From Porodaedalea pini (Eukaryota; Basidiomycota; Agaricomycetes; Hymenochaetales; Hymenochaetaceae): a stretch of 64,000 bases of DNA. The number at the start of each line of letters is the position of its first letter. Position 1 is the first letter of the stretch. Shown here piece by piece: positions 33,300 to 46,355 of this stretch. The notes below the pieces were generated by a model, which saw only the letters and a program-made list of their open reading frames with translations, had not been told where the DNA came from and made no database searches. The position numbers and the translations under genes are program-made. The DNA is taken from assembly GCA_002794775.1 (NCBI GenBank), contig NBAY01000031.1, forward strand, positions 124,001 through 188,000, in the 5' to 3' direction.

Positions 33300-34017
33300 T
33301 AATTGAACCCGAAAGTAATGATTGTGGTAGCATCAGAAGATAGACAATATGAAGAGGCTTGTAGGATACAAATATTTATAAATCAATAGATGCATGAAAC
33401 AGAACTTGCGGTAAAAATAATATGTTGACAAGACTCACTGAAGCTGAGATTACGAATGTTTACAGTGATAGACTTTCAGCCGTTATACTTGCTGCATAGT
33501 GTATTTTCAGTCCGAACGACGAAGCAGATCACTGAAGTACAAAGGAAATGATGTAGCATAGCTAGAGAGGGTGAGAGCCAGCGAAGTCTCCGGAGGAAGT
33601 TGACGCTCTGATCTCAGGTAATGCAGATTCTTATGTAATTGTGTCACACAACAACCTTCGATGTGCTGGTGTGAGATGTGCTGGTGTGAGGACTACCATT
33701 TCTTTTCCAGTTATCATAGCTGAACAAGCAGTGCATCACCAGCACTAAATGATCATTATATAGTGAGCACTGAGCAACGAGGACATGTGCGAGTCTTACA
33801 AAGGAAACGTGGAGAATTTAGAGAGGCAAGAGAGTGTCAATGATCCGATTATTTGTAACAACGAACGCCATAGGTTCTTTTGCGAGATAAAGTGCGATAG
33901 TCTAGGTAAATGAAGGGTGACGAGAGGCCTTTTGCTAAGGCTCTTTTTTCGCGAAACCAAGGAACACGAGTGCCAATCTGGCAAAACTCAGACAAACGAA
34001 ATGCTGGAGAGCGTCAA
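33300..34017. other. Intergenic
   Basis: This lies between the peptidase stop and the cyclophilin stop (convergent genes). Nothing else is seen. Confidence 0.5.
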
Positions 34018-34921
<904 letters not shown>

Positions 34922-36736
34922 TGTCGAGACGCGTTCGTGCAGAATAGATGGTTGTGCAAGGAGAAAAGGGCGGCACGTGCAGCAAATTTAGCATGCGGCG
35001 AATCTGGTGTATAGTTCCCACGAATTTTACTCACCTATTCTGAGCGTTTAACTTGAAGCCTCCTTAGAAGTGTCTGTTCAAGTCTGAAGATCTTGAGAAG
35101 GGACTGTAAACGCTACGGGAAAACAGCAGGGACGTAAGGCTGAAACGCCAGATTGATGCCTCTTTTTATATGTGCACTTCCAAGTCCGATCTTCCCGTAT
35201 AGCACAGGATGAACTAAGAGTCACCATTCAGGTTCGTGGTATCTTTAATCGCAGATCACACACCCCTCAACTCCTCTCCTGCACTCGGCAACACTCATAT
35301 CACAAATGGGCCCATTTGCATCTCAGGATGGACGGTGACGAACGAGGGTTGCTTCGGCTGCACCTCATGGCCCAGGAGCATCAGGGGGAACAACTTCCGA
35401 CCCGCCATCAATGTCCTTCCGCCCCTATACGATCCATTCTTTTAGTTCACATCGAATGTATTCGCTGAGATCTAGACCAAATACGCGGCTCGACTCTCCG
35501 AGCAATGCTTAGCCGATGTCTCCTATGACCCTCTCCTGGCTCACTAAATGCACGCCTTCATTTACCTTCCATTCGGCCTGGAACAGACGAGCGTGCTTCC
35601 TCGACATCGCAACTGGATCGCTCTCTATATCACTGCCCGTGATATGTGTCTGTCTTGTCAGCGCGTATTACCCCTGCAGGAGACCTGGGAGTAAAGCTTA
35701 AACTTTGTTTCCTCCGATAGCCTTTCGAAGATCCTGCAGATAATTATACACGGATCTACGTTGCGATAAGTGCTCCTCGCGATTTTTCGTTAAAGCCACC
35801 ATTCGTCTACCTTGTACTTGAAATGTAGCGCGAAAGAAGAGCTTGCGAGCTCTAGCAAGCTACTGTGTTTCAAGGAACTTCCTATGGGGATTCGAGTGCA
35901 AGTCACTCTTCTGCACGACAACACATGGGTTCCCAAAATACCGGACATACAGCAAAACCCACGCATCTTCTGGTATCTATGTGACATTGCGGGATCTATC
36001 TACCATCCTCCAGCACTTCAGCGGTCTTCGGACTTTTCGGATTGCTTCCTCAATGAAAGAAGCGTCTCAAACACGGTCCGATAGCCAGAAACATGTGTTG
36101 CAGGAGTCCCCGTCTTCTTAATGGAGACGTAAAGTGGAATATTCAATCGGGAACACTGAGTCTTTTGAACTGAATATGTTGCATACGCTCCGCTAGTGTG
36201 CGCGTATGAAAGAGTTGGACTTCCCTTCCCCACGGAAGATAGTAGGAGAAGTGTACTAGCTCAGATACATTGCCATCCTTTTGCGATATATTGGCATAAG
36301 GGACAAAAGACCAGTTCATAGGAACATCTGAGTTCCTCAGCCGCGCTGCAAAGAAGTTAATGTGAACCGAGTCATTATTGGATATATTATGATTATCTAC
36401 CGTGAAGCGACGCCGGCAGTACGTAGGACCAAAAATAGTTAATGTCCGACGTAAATCTTGCTGCCTTCTTCCGCACAGATCAGCAGACTGGAACGTAAAC
36501 TTTAGTGAAAGCTGGAAAAAAGCAGAACTCGATCCTCGCCAACAAACAGCACACGCGCGATCTTTACGTTCTTAGATACGCTGAAGAGACTCATGTGCAT
36601 GAAGCGTCGTTCTAAGGGAGTAGGTTATTTGAAACTCAGAGCGTCTAGATCAGAGGAAGTTGAGATTCATGGTCAGGCGCTCCACCATACTTCACGGTGA
36701 AGCCGGTTCAGTGAATGCATAGGATAATACTATGAC
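34922..36736. other. Long intergenic stretch
   Basis: Several short open frames exist, but none has a start context, introns or motifs that I can support. No RNA gene was recognised. Confidence 0.4.
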
Positions 36737-37139
36737 TTACAGCCTTTTTCATAAGTCCTGCGACACGTGCATGTCACGTGAAATGAGCCGCGTCAGAGCC
36801 AAAATGTCGAAAAATTAGAATGAATGCCTATTTTCTCTGTGAATTCTGCACAGTACCTGCTCATTAAGTACTCAAAAAAAAAGGCACGGTTCTCAGGAGA
36901 AGAAATATGTAAAATAGGGAGCAATAAATTGACTGTGTAGGCAGGTGGAGATCAAACAAGTGCAACTGGTCTGTTCTCTCACCCATTTCCACTGAGATTC
37001 AAAAATTATGGCTCCCCTACATCTACCTATAAAATTCTTTCCTGTGTCTGTAAATTAAGTATATGACTATACCAACATCTCCTGCAAGTTTGAAGCCAAT
37101 CCATTCAGTATTCATGGTCCAGCAGCAAGATTTGTGTTC
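36737..37139 (+). repeat. Left TIR of element 2
   Basis: This is the reverse complement of 38933-39334. It carries a CACGTG box and ACGTGAAATGAGCC near the outer end. Confidence 0.88.
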
Positions 37140-38106
37140 CACTTCAAGCTCTTTCCACCCTCCTTTTCTGTTAGGGTCGGGCGAATATTTCAATTCTTTA
37201 ACCACAAAGGTGTTGCCTTCCGGACTGTAGGGTCCTCTGAGTGGTGTGTTACTGAGACGACTTTACTTATCTTCGACTGATCCCGTAACCAGCTTCTCCT
37301 TCGCTGCCCTTATCAGGTGGAACCTGAGGTTGGTATTGAAAGCACTTAGTTACAGCAGATAGGGGAGGTAATGCCCTAGAGGGTCAAGAGACGTTCGGTT
37401 ATGCTGCGATGTTGTCTAGGAGGCAAACTGCAAGGCTTTGGCGTAGCCGAGATGTACTCAACCAGACTTGGTTCTGTGGACAATGAGAGGAACCTTCTAA
37501 GCGTGGCGTAGCCAAGGGTCTACTCAATCAAAGTCAATCCTTATTCAACTTGGGACAAATCCTCAACCCAGTATGGGGCGGACTCGTTATTCAACCAAGG
37601 AGGATATTACACAGTGGTAGTTATAGATGTAGAGGTAGGGGTAAGAAGTAGCAGTGTTCTGTAACCTTCTGAAAACCTTGAAAAGCGATAGAGAATGGGG
37701 ATCTGGGGTGCTAGTTACTCGGCCTTATATAGCCTACTGAATTTCTAATTTCTTTACGTTCTGTCCAACCAGATGCCCTTCCGTCTCCTTCCTATGTTTC
37801 AGGTGGCCGCAGCACTTGGTTGCTGCGGTGGGGATGTATGCACATGTACTCCATCCAATGGTTTTCTTGCATTCTGCAATTTAGACTGCGGGTGTGAGTC
37901 ACGTGATGTCATGACCCGCACGCTCGGGTGAGTACATCACTGATTTGGTAGTCGGGCTTCCACATTCTCCACATGCTTCAGTTTAATTAACTTCCTGCTT
38001 CTCCTGTGTGCTTCTATATCAGGGCTTTACTTCCCTGCTTCTCGAAGCGTCTTCCTCGGTTGTGGCACTGCCTATCCTATCGGGTTGCATTGCTGCGCTC
38101 AGATGG
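37140..38106 (-). other. Element 2 interior, LTR-like non-coding part
   Basis: Read on the minus strand this holds a TATATAAGG core near 37729 and a stretch starting TGTGGAGAATGTGG near 37976, which resembles an LTR or promoter. No partner copy was found, so it is not called an LTR. Confidence 0.35.
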
Positions 38107-38754
38107 TCATTCCTCCCATTCAAATCCATTGGGGATAACCATGTGGACCCATGGGTTATTCTTGGCTCGCCATTCAGTGTCAGGTCCACTCAGCGATAGG
38201 GCTGCTCCGCCGAGACATGTCTCCATTGTGAACGGTGGGTCATGTACTCCTAAGGCTAGAGTGATCTTGAATGTACATCTCCATGACACGTGCTCGAATT
38301 TGTATAGTGTAATCGTGCCATGATGCTTTATGTCCCTGAGGTATGCCCAACAGTGCTTGAGTGCTGTCGTTATGTGTATTGGTATGTCATTCCCTTGTAC
38401 TGGGCTCGGGGTAGGTATTCGTGTCATCATCTTGCAGTTCCTGCATTCTTCATGTGGCTCCTTATTGTATTGGATGACTGTATCCCATTTGTAGTTCTCC
38501 ATGCCACGTTCTTCTTTACTGATATGGACTTTATATGTCTTGGCATCTCGATAGTAGATTGCCTGTCCTGTTTCAAAGTATGGGGATTGGCCTTCCCACT
38601 TGTGTGCTTGTAATGTGACATCCTGGTCCATTAATCCTATTGTCTTCAGGAGTTCTGGGACCTTCTGTGCTACGTTCTGTAGTAGCATGCACTTGGTGCA
38701 TTGGGGATCAACCTCCATTGGTTGTCCTTTGCTTTCTTGACGTTTATGTGCCAT
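38107..38754 (-). CDS. Hypothetical protein carried by element 2
   Basis: This is an uninterrupted frame of 215 codons from ATG 38754. It has two Cys pairs (CTKC near residue 19 and CRNC near 104), a basic N-terminus (MAHKRQESK) and an acidic end (EWEE). No signal peptide, membrane segment or known catalytic motif is seen, and I do not recognise the family. Being open inside a transposon with nearly identical arms, it may be a captured or element-encoded gene. Chance openness cannot be excluded. Confidence 0.45.
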   Translation of the reverse strand: MAHKRQESKGQPMEVDPQCTKCMLLQNVAQKVPELLKTIGLMDQDVTLQAHKWEGQSPYFETGQAIYYRDAKTYKVHISKEERGMENYKWDTVIQYNKEPHEECRNCKMMTRIPTPSPVQGNDIPIHITTALKHCWAYLRDIKHHGTITLYKFEHVSWRCTFKITLALGVHDPPFTMETCLGGAALSLSGPDTEWRAKNNPWVHMVIPNGFEWEE

Positions 38755-38932
38755 GTCACAAGGTGTGATGGTGTAGCGTGACTGTGACTGACGGATTTTT
38801 GCCTAGGCAAGTATCCATCAAGATCAGGTGACCATGTAACCACGTGTATGATAAACGATGATCTGCCTTGATTGACATTTCCGAATGTGCGAAAATTTCC
38901 TTTCATTTTCTCACAACAGGTCTTGCAGAGTA

Positions 38933-39334
38933 GAACACAAATCTTGCTGCTGGACCATGAATACTGAATGGATTGGCTTCAAACTTGCAGGAGATGTTGG
39001 TATAGTCATATACTTAATTTACAGACACAGGAAAGAATTTTATAGGTAGATGTAGGGGAGCCATAATTTTTGAATCTCAGTGGAAATGGGTGAGAGAACA
39101 GACCAGTTGCACTTGTTTGATCTCCACCTGCCTACACAGTCAATTTATTGCTCCCTATTTTACATATTTCTTCTCCTGAGAACCGTGCCTTTTTTTTGAG
39201 TACTTAATGAGCAGGTACTGTGCAGAATTCACAAAGAAAATAGGCATTCATTCTAATTTTTCGACACTTTGGCTCTGACGCGGCTCATTTCACGTGACAT
39301 GCACGTGTCGCAGGACTTATGAAAAAGGCTGTAA
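38933..39334 (-). repeat. Right TIR of element 2
   Basis: This is the mirror of the left arm. It ends ...GGCTGTAA at 39334. Confidence 0.88.
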
Positions 39335-39875
39335 GATTCGGGCTCTTCATTTGCAGAGTGAGAAGGAAGCTGCACAACCCCAAGGGGCGTTTACCTTCGC
39401 GGAAGACCGCCGGAAGACTACGTAGATTTTATTTTCACCGGACCTTGCGTTTGTGAGGGAAGGAAGGCCTCGACCATGAATCTTGACGGTCAAACCTTGG
39501 TCGAATTCCAAATTGCGAAATTGAATCCGTGACGTGAAAATATAGACAGGGTGCACATAGCGATTACCACTCAACAATGCTGTTCCGGGGCCGTTTGATG
39601 GGCACCAGCCTTTCTGCAGCATGCTCCGCTCCAGAACTCCTTATTTCGTTGACCGTCTCTTCAAGTATATACAATATTTTGTTATACGTCTGATGCGTGT
39701 ATACTGTACATGAATCGCGAATCTAACACGTTCTCTAAATACCATATCTAATAATATAAGATTAGAATAACGCCGATGTGTCCGCGCTTCAACTTCATCT
39801 GCTAAAGATACAAGTGTTGTCATGTCATCAAGCATCATTTTATCAGTTGGATTTCGGCAGATAAGAAAGACGAGA
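39335..39875. other. Intergenic
   Basis: This lies between element 2 and the transporter stop. No gene is supported. Confidence 0.4.
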
Positions 39876-42487
39876 TTATGAGCGCGGAGGGCTCATCCTT
39901 TCTACAGAAGAGTTCACCGACTCCATATCCTTCCTGATTGGAATCTCACCGCCTCCTTGCCTGTCCTGCAGTGCAAATCGTCTGTCGAGTGAGGTATGCA
40001 GGGAAAGCGCTTCCATTAACCAGCTCGCGACGAAGCCCATCGCCGCGACCCCGATGAGCACTTTCCAGAACGTCTGGAGAGATTCGGCGAAGGCGTCCCG
40101 CACGGCCGGTCGGAGCGATTCGTCGAGAGAAGGAATCAACTCAACGAGCGAGTAGACTATCGAGGTCCCCTTTGGGAGTTGAGCGATGAGCGATTCTGGC
40201 AGCTTTTTCTTCAAGGAATTCTGGATGACGGTTCCGCCGATCGCGATGCCCCAAGTCTAGTAAAAGAACAAATCAAGCAACCGAGAACATGGATAATCGA
40301 ACAGATCAACACATATAACATACCTGAGAGAAGAACCTCACAAACATGAAGAACGCGAGCGCGTTCGCATTCAGCGACACGTCGATCGGGGCAAGGATCG
40401 GGAAAAATGGCGACGTCTGCAGGATTCCCAGTCCGACGGACATAAGCAGCTCAAATCCAACGACTTCGCCGATCGTGGACTCAGCTTTGATCGTGCTGAG
40501 GAGGCCGGCGGCAAGCATCAGGAAGCACCACGACGCCCACAGCTGCGGACGGTAGTTCCCGGTCTTTGCGATGCTGATGCCCGCCGCCATTGCGAAGGGC
40601 ATGATGCCGCACGCGAGCGCGAGCACGTCGATGCCGGACATGAGCGGCGACGCACCCTTGCAAGCCTGGAAGCATAGTGGAATGTAGTCTGCGACATCAT
40701 GAGCTATCTCGATTTTTAGGATGTGAAGACCAGGAGGGAGACGCACAGACAGTAGCGAACTGGAAGAAGTTCCCGAAGAAGGCTTGCACATATCCAGCTA
40801 TGCCCGTGCGTGAGGATAGGACTTGAAAAGGTAGCTACCGTGTATATTAGCGCTCGATGCATGCTTCGTGATAGATGTACAGGACTCACAACAGGGAAAT
40901 CTGGAATATAAAACTCGTAGCAGATGAACAGGCCGAGACTAACTAAGCCAAGTATTAACGGCACGAGTACGTTCGCAGAGGACCAATCGTATCTCACGCC
41001 GCCCCACGTGAGGGCCAGCACGATGCATGTAGTGCTCGCGATAACAAGGGCGTTCCCGCTACCCGTGAACAATGATCAATAAGCACGAAGGAGCGACGCC
41101 GATAGCAAGAACGTCGTCACTCACATCCAATCGAGGCTCATCAGCTTCTCCTTCAGCGACATGCGCGGCACGCGCACATCAAGGAAGAAGATGATCATGA
41201 GAGTCGTAGTGGCAGCAATGGGAAGATTCATATCTGTGTAAAAATAACAACATAGAGGTCACACCTCGCTCGCTGAACGAGCATTGCGAGTATAGCACAT
41301 ACAAAAGAAATAGCGCCACGCGCCCTTCTGCGCCAGCGCTCCAGCGAGAACAGGCGACATCGCAGTTCCAAGACCATAAGCCCTATACTCAAATCAGCAG
41401 ATGTCGCATCCCATTCCATCATAGAATTATACGCACAAGGCAATCAACCCGTTGAATGTCCCGCGTTCTTGGAGCGGAACTAAGTCGGAGATGACTATCT
41501 GCGTTAGGGAGGCGATGCCCCCCGCGCCGATGCCTTGTATGCCTTGTGATTTCTCAGTCGGGATATTTGAAATGACCGGACAATGCAAAGTCAACTTACT
41601 TCGTCCGCCGATGAGGAAGTTCATGTTCGTCGAGGCACCGCACAACGCGCCTCCCAGCGCGAACAGGAATACTTGAGTGAGCAGGACGGACTTGCGTCCG
41701 AAAACCTGAGAAGCGGTGTATTTAGTGAGGTTACAATGCGGCACGTGCTGATTGCTTCGTACCTGCGCAAGTCCTCCACTCAGGGGTAGGAAGGCTGTTC
41801 GACGCCACCGCATAAGACGAGCCAATCCACTCAAACTCTGTTCCATGCAGGTCGTTAACGATGTCCGGAAGTGCAGTCGACAGGCCAGACTGTCAGAATT
41901 TAGACGCTGCTATGCCACAAAATGCGAGCGCCACTCACAAGATTCAGTACGATGAGAAATGAGGCCATCATAAGCGCAATGATGCACATCCAGAACTTTG
42001 TATCGCGCTTCGAAACTTCTTGATCGCGAGGTGCCACAACAGTGTCAGATGACGGGGTATCATGTCGGGGAGGCGTCCATGTACCAGAACCGTCCAGGAG
42101 CTCGAACTCCTGCTTCCTCGAGCTCGAGTTGAACAGGCCAAGCTGTGTGAGGTTGTCGTCCCGGCGATGCATCATAGTCGACCGGAAAGCCACAGGTGTC
42201 TGAATCCCCGACAAAGAGTCAAAGTTGTATCTAGTATTCACGTCTCTCTCGTATACGGGTGGCCTGTGTGGCGAAATAACGTATGGTGCGGAGTCTGCGC
42301 GCGCCGGGTGTGGAAGCGCTTCCGCAGACTGAGCTTGCGAAAGCTGATATGTTATCCATACATCTTCATCAGCACTGTTTGAGGAAGATACTAGTGCCTG
42401 GACGAAAGGCTTGGGAGTCGAACGGCGCGGTAGGGATCCCCAGTCCAGCAGGGCCATATTTGCCAGACTCTTGCTTTTCCGATGCAT
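39876..42487 (-). CDS. MFS transporter, DHA2 (14-TM) type
   Basis: The start ATG is at 42487 and the first exon runs to 41939 (donor GTGAGT). Several short introns follow, and the stop is at 39876. A long hydrophilic N-terminal tail (about 165 residues, Ser/Pro/Arg-rich) precedes TM1 (FWMCIIALMMASFLIVLNL). Conserved parts are ALPDIVNDLHG, GGLAQVFGRKSVLL (loop 2-3 motif, with Gln where Asp is usual), GIQGIGAGGIASLTQIVISDLVPLQERG and WRYFFYMNLPIA. Later helices include LGLVSLGLFICYEF and FFMFVRFFSQTWGIAIG. The order matches drug:H+ antiporters with 14 spans (fungal FNX1/azole-resistance relatives). It is a plasma- or vacuolar-membrane exporter or importer driven by protons. Substrate cannot be read from sequence. 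Confidence 0.9.
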
Positions 42488-43672
42488 CTTTTAAAAACAG
42501 AAGATGCGTGGGCGTCAACGACGAGACGCATATACCCAAGCAGTAAGAGCTTGCACGGACCTTCAGAAATAACCAAAAACCTCAGCGCTCAAGACGAGCT
42601 GAAACATCAGTTTACGGAGAGTTGAAACTGGAATGGAGACCGACAGCAACCGAGGGCGATGGCGTTGTCGAGAGCAGGTGAAACAGCCAGAGTGTTTGTG
42701 TAGTAGAATCTCAGCGCTTTAAATTACTTCTCGTCGATAAGCATCAGAGCACGAGATTTTCAGCCACTATAAACACTGGCATGTACCTTGTGCATATCGG
42801 TGCCGAAGGATGCACAGGCCTGAGAGACCAGAGAGCAGTGATGCCCTTGCGGGCCGAGTGTTTCAATGCTGCGAGATAATGCCATGCCTATCAGCTCAAC
42901 TATCATTGTTCCGCGCTCTTGTCCAGCTGATGCGCTAATTGCGATATACCTGTAGTGCTTCTTTGTGGAAAGTTGGGTAAATACAAGGGAGATAATGACG
43001 CAGTTCAGCGAAACTCGGTGATCAACGGCGGACAAGGGCATGACACACGACACAGCGTGCAACAGTCGCGCACAGATTCTCTTCCCAGTCGACGGAGACT
43101 CTGCTTCCCGTGATCCGTAGGAGACCAACTGAGCTCAGGGTGTCCCGTGCGTGGCAAAAACAAGCCTGAGGAACAGGCAGTCCGACAGGCGCTAGATATC
43201 GCTGTCGGGGGAAACAGCGTGTTTTCATCGAAGGAATTTCATAAAATCCGGAGGGAAAACACAAACAAACAAACAAATGTCATCGGAGGAAAGAGGGATT
43301 TACGAACAAGCCAGAACGAGATGGAGTTGAGACCAGCGGGAAGCAAATTAGCGAAAATCATGATCAACAAGATCGTCCAAACCACGTGATCTTGACGCGT
43401 CACCGCGTTGCAATTAATTCGGAGCTTAAATATTGATTTAAGCTGTATTGGTTATATACTGTCTCCATACTAGTACAAACAATGGGTGACATGCACAGAC
43501 TGAATATAATTGTAGAGATACAAATTACATTGCAGTGAGGTATACAAGTACAGGGGATACTTCGAGGATAATATGATCGAAAGGAATAATGGAAGCCATA
43601 CATAGCGGTTGACGAACCAGTCCTCAGTCCTGATAAATTTGTTCCAGGGTATCGATTTTTTTTATCTTTCCT
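42488..43672. other. Intergenic, includes transporter promoter
   Basis: Small open frames only. A CA-repeat-like AAACAAACAAACAAA occurs near 43263. No gene is supported. Confidence 0.4.
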
Positions 43673-45549
43673 TCAGTAAACTCCACCTCCATAAGTCCCC
43701 CCACCTCCTCCATACGCACTCGTACCCGCACCCGCACCGCCGGCCTCAAGAGCGTATCGCTCCGCCGCGCGCTCCGCACGGTGCTGACGGTGCCCATGTC
43801 GTCCATATCTGGGCCGGTAACCTCCTCCTCCAATCCCTGAACCTCCACCTCCATATCCGCCACCGTTTCCATATCCGTCTCCGTAGTCGCTGCCATATCC
43901 ACCTCCACCTCCACCCCCGCGTCCATACTCGTACTCGTAGTTATCGTCGTATGCTCGACGTGGCATGCCGCCGTACGCACCGCCGCCTGCGCCCGCGCCA
44001 ACTCCATAACCCTCCTGGTCCTGGAACCGTACCCTTTGCTCGCAGCTCGCTCTGCACGTCGGGCTGCGCGTTCTGCGCGGTGGCGCTCGTGTCGAGCGAT
44101 CGCTGTTTCTACGAGGTTTTCCGCACCTTGTCCCGCTCCGCCGTATCCACCGCCGTAGCCACTGTTGGAGCCGTAGCCGCCTTCTGCAGCGTACGAGCCT
44201 GCCGAGAGTGGCCGTTGGATGCCCATCCCGCTGGCGCCGAGCATGCCGCTTGTACCGCCGTACATCCCCGTCCCCATTCCGGTATTGTTGCCGGCGCCGT
44301 ATGAACCGGAGCCTGCATAGCCGCCCATACCTCCCGCGCCTCCACCACCGTACCCGTAGCCTCCAGGTGCGGCGCCGACGGAGAGCGAGCGCTGGCGGAC
44401 GAGCGGAGGCGCAGTGAGTCCAGCTCCTGCGCCGCCCATGCCCATCCTAGCGCCACCCATACCCATTCCAAGAGCTCCTCCTTGAGCTTGAGCTGCGATA
44501 GTCATCGGGCTAACGATGGTCGCGCCGCCGCCCATGCCGCTCATATTACTGCCCGCGAGACCGGGCATGCCTGCTGCGCCGCCCATTCCACCACCCATTC
44601 CATCACCGCTCATTCCACCACCCATTCCACCACCCATTCCACCACCACTCATCCCACCGCCCATACCGCCACCCATCCCACCCATTCCCATTCCACCCGC
44701 TCCCATTCCTCCCATTCCTCCGCCCATTGAGCCAGAAGAGAGTGCAGGACTCATCCCGCCCATTCCCATGCCTCCCATCCCCCCTCCGCCCATCGAGCCA
44801 GCAGAAAGCGCAGGACTAATCGCGCCCATGCCCATTCCGCCGCTCATTCCTCCTCCTCCGATGCTATTTCCGTACGAACCTCCGCCGCGCATGAGCAGAT
44901 CATTTCCTTGCTCAAAAATGCGCGTCGCGGCGATCGCAGCGGCCTCGACGGCCGCGAGACGTCCTGCGTTGTCTCCCATGCGATTTGTATATTGCCAGAG
45001 TCTCGTAGCTTAATTAATAAAACAAAATTCAGCCACATAAATTTATTAGAAAAGACGAAGACGATGACGGACCTTCACCAATAGCGAGTCCGACGAGTGC
45101 TTCGCGCTGTCTCATGGCATCGCCGCTGAGCGGCTGGGCGAGGACACCATAGTTGAATCGCCAATTTCGCCAGACCTCGTACGCAGCAGCCGCACCGATC
45201 TCCGTCGGCGCCATCATCAAGATATCACCCTATTCGTTTAATTTAGATAAGATTTCGAAACAAAAAATAAAAACACACGCACAAGTCCGCCGTACGCCCT
45301 CCGATGCATGATCTTCGCATCAAGAAGACTCGGGCCCATCTGCGCAAGACCCTGCATGCCAATTCCCTGCAGTCTGTTCTGCGCGTAGTCGTATATCCCG
45401 CCGTCGACGTTCCCGCCCGCGGCGGCGCGGTAGAAATCAAGTCCGCCCCACGACGGCTGTGGTTGGAAGGAGGGGGCGGGCGGCGCGAGGCTTTGCCACT
45501 GGTTTGTCGCCCAATTCGGGTTGGCGCGATAGTAGTCGAGGTAGGCCAT
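43673..45549 (-). CDS. Glycine/methionine-rich repeat protein with apparent frame break
   Basis: The N-terminus MAYLDYYRANPNWATNQW begins at ATG 45549; an in-frame ATG at 45696 is possible. Introns near 45285-45230 and 45070-45010 join it to GDILMMAPTEIGAAAAYEVWRNW and then MGDNAGRLAAVEAAAIAATRIFEQG. A long GMGG/GGMG repeat zone (about 44880-44460) and a GGYG zone follow. Near 44010-44040 the best coding frame switches from RAERAASKGYGSR to GYGVGAGAGGGAYGG, then MPRRAYDDNYEYEYGRG. It ends in GGVY at 43673. Continuing without the switch gives a Glu/Val/Thr-rich tail typical of out-of-frame reading. I do not recognise the family. The conserved N-terminal part and low-complexity tail suggest a structural or RNA-granule-type protein, but that is a guess. 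Confidence 0.6.
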
Positions 45550-45899
45550 GAGGGGATTGTGTGGGCGGAGGCATCGCTGTCGGCGAGTATTTGACGAAGA
45601 AGTTTCGAGTGGAGTCAGAAGTTGCACCAGTGCAGAGACGTCATTCTCACGTGACAGGCGCGTCAGTCGGACCGTCGCGTCCGGTCTCCGATTCATTCAT
45701 ATTCTTTCGATAAATAAATAACACTTAATTTAAATTATATAATAGCAAGTGTATAAAAGCTAGACCTCGGCGGGAATATTAATGAGGCATGAGCTACGCT
45801 CCTCTGAGCGTCAGAGTCCAGCATCACATGGATACCGAAATAGCATGAGGAGACCCGGCGTGAATTAGATCAACAAAGAGTCGCATCTGGGACGATCAG

Positions 45900-46250
45900 A
45901 GCAGCACTTTCGTCAGTGAGCACGTACAGAGCCTTAACAGCTGCGTTCCTTCTGTACTGTGTCATAGATAGATCCAGTATTATTTCTGGGTCTTACGACA
46001 ACACAGTGCATCTGAGATGCTCAGAGCGGCGTTCCAGTCAGCCAGCCACCTCGGAGCTTCAACAGCTGAGTTGGCTCTGTCGCATACTCTCCAGACGGAG
46101 GCCGCATCATCTCTTTGTCGCGCGACAAGACAGCTCGCATCTGAGATGCTCTGCATCAGAACGGCACTTCCATCGCGATCGCGAGCCCCTTCAGGGCCAC
46201 ATCGGCAATGTCACACATATCACTGTGATAGTGTGCAGGGAAGTGTCAAC
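45900..46250. repeat. Degenerate tandem repeat, about 130 bp unit
   Basis: GCATCTGAGATGCTC occurs near 46009 and 46138, each followed by a similar stretch (AGAGCGGCGTTCCA and AGAACGGCACTTCCA). A third, weaker unit starts near 45900 (AGAGCAGCACTTTC). It is non-coding. Confidence 0.6.
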
Positions 46251-46355
46251 AGCTTAAACATCATGGCTAGCGCAGAATAAAATCACAAAAGGGGATAGAG
46301 TTACCACAGCACATCGTAGAATTACAATGCCAGGACGCGTGCCGTCTCGCACGAA

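Larger units (their letters stand above)
36737..39334. mobile_element. Long-TIR DNA element 2
   Basis: Arms of about 402 bp (36737-37139 and 38933-39334) in inverted orientation enclose 1.8 kb. The arms differ at two bases and one A-run length in the part I compared. Termini read TTACAGCCTTTTTCATAAG, aligning with TTACTGCCCTTTTCAGAAG of element 1. A TA at each end fits a TA target duplication. The arms of both elements also share an internal block (CATTAAGTACTCAAAAAA versus CATTAAGCACTCAAAAAA) and a CTGTAAATTA box. No transposase is recognised inside. Confidence 0.87.

Noticed and set aside
43673..44020. C-terminal Glu/Val/Thr-rich tail of the long 451-codon frame
   Set aside because: Its composition is that of an out-of-frame reading of Gly-Gly-Tyr-Gly repeats; the alternative frame continues the repeat pattern.
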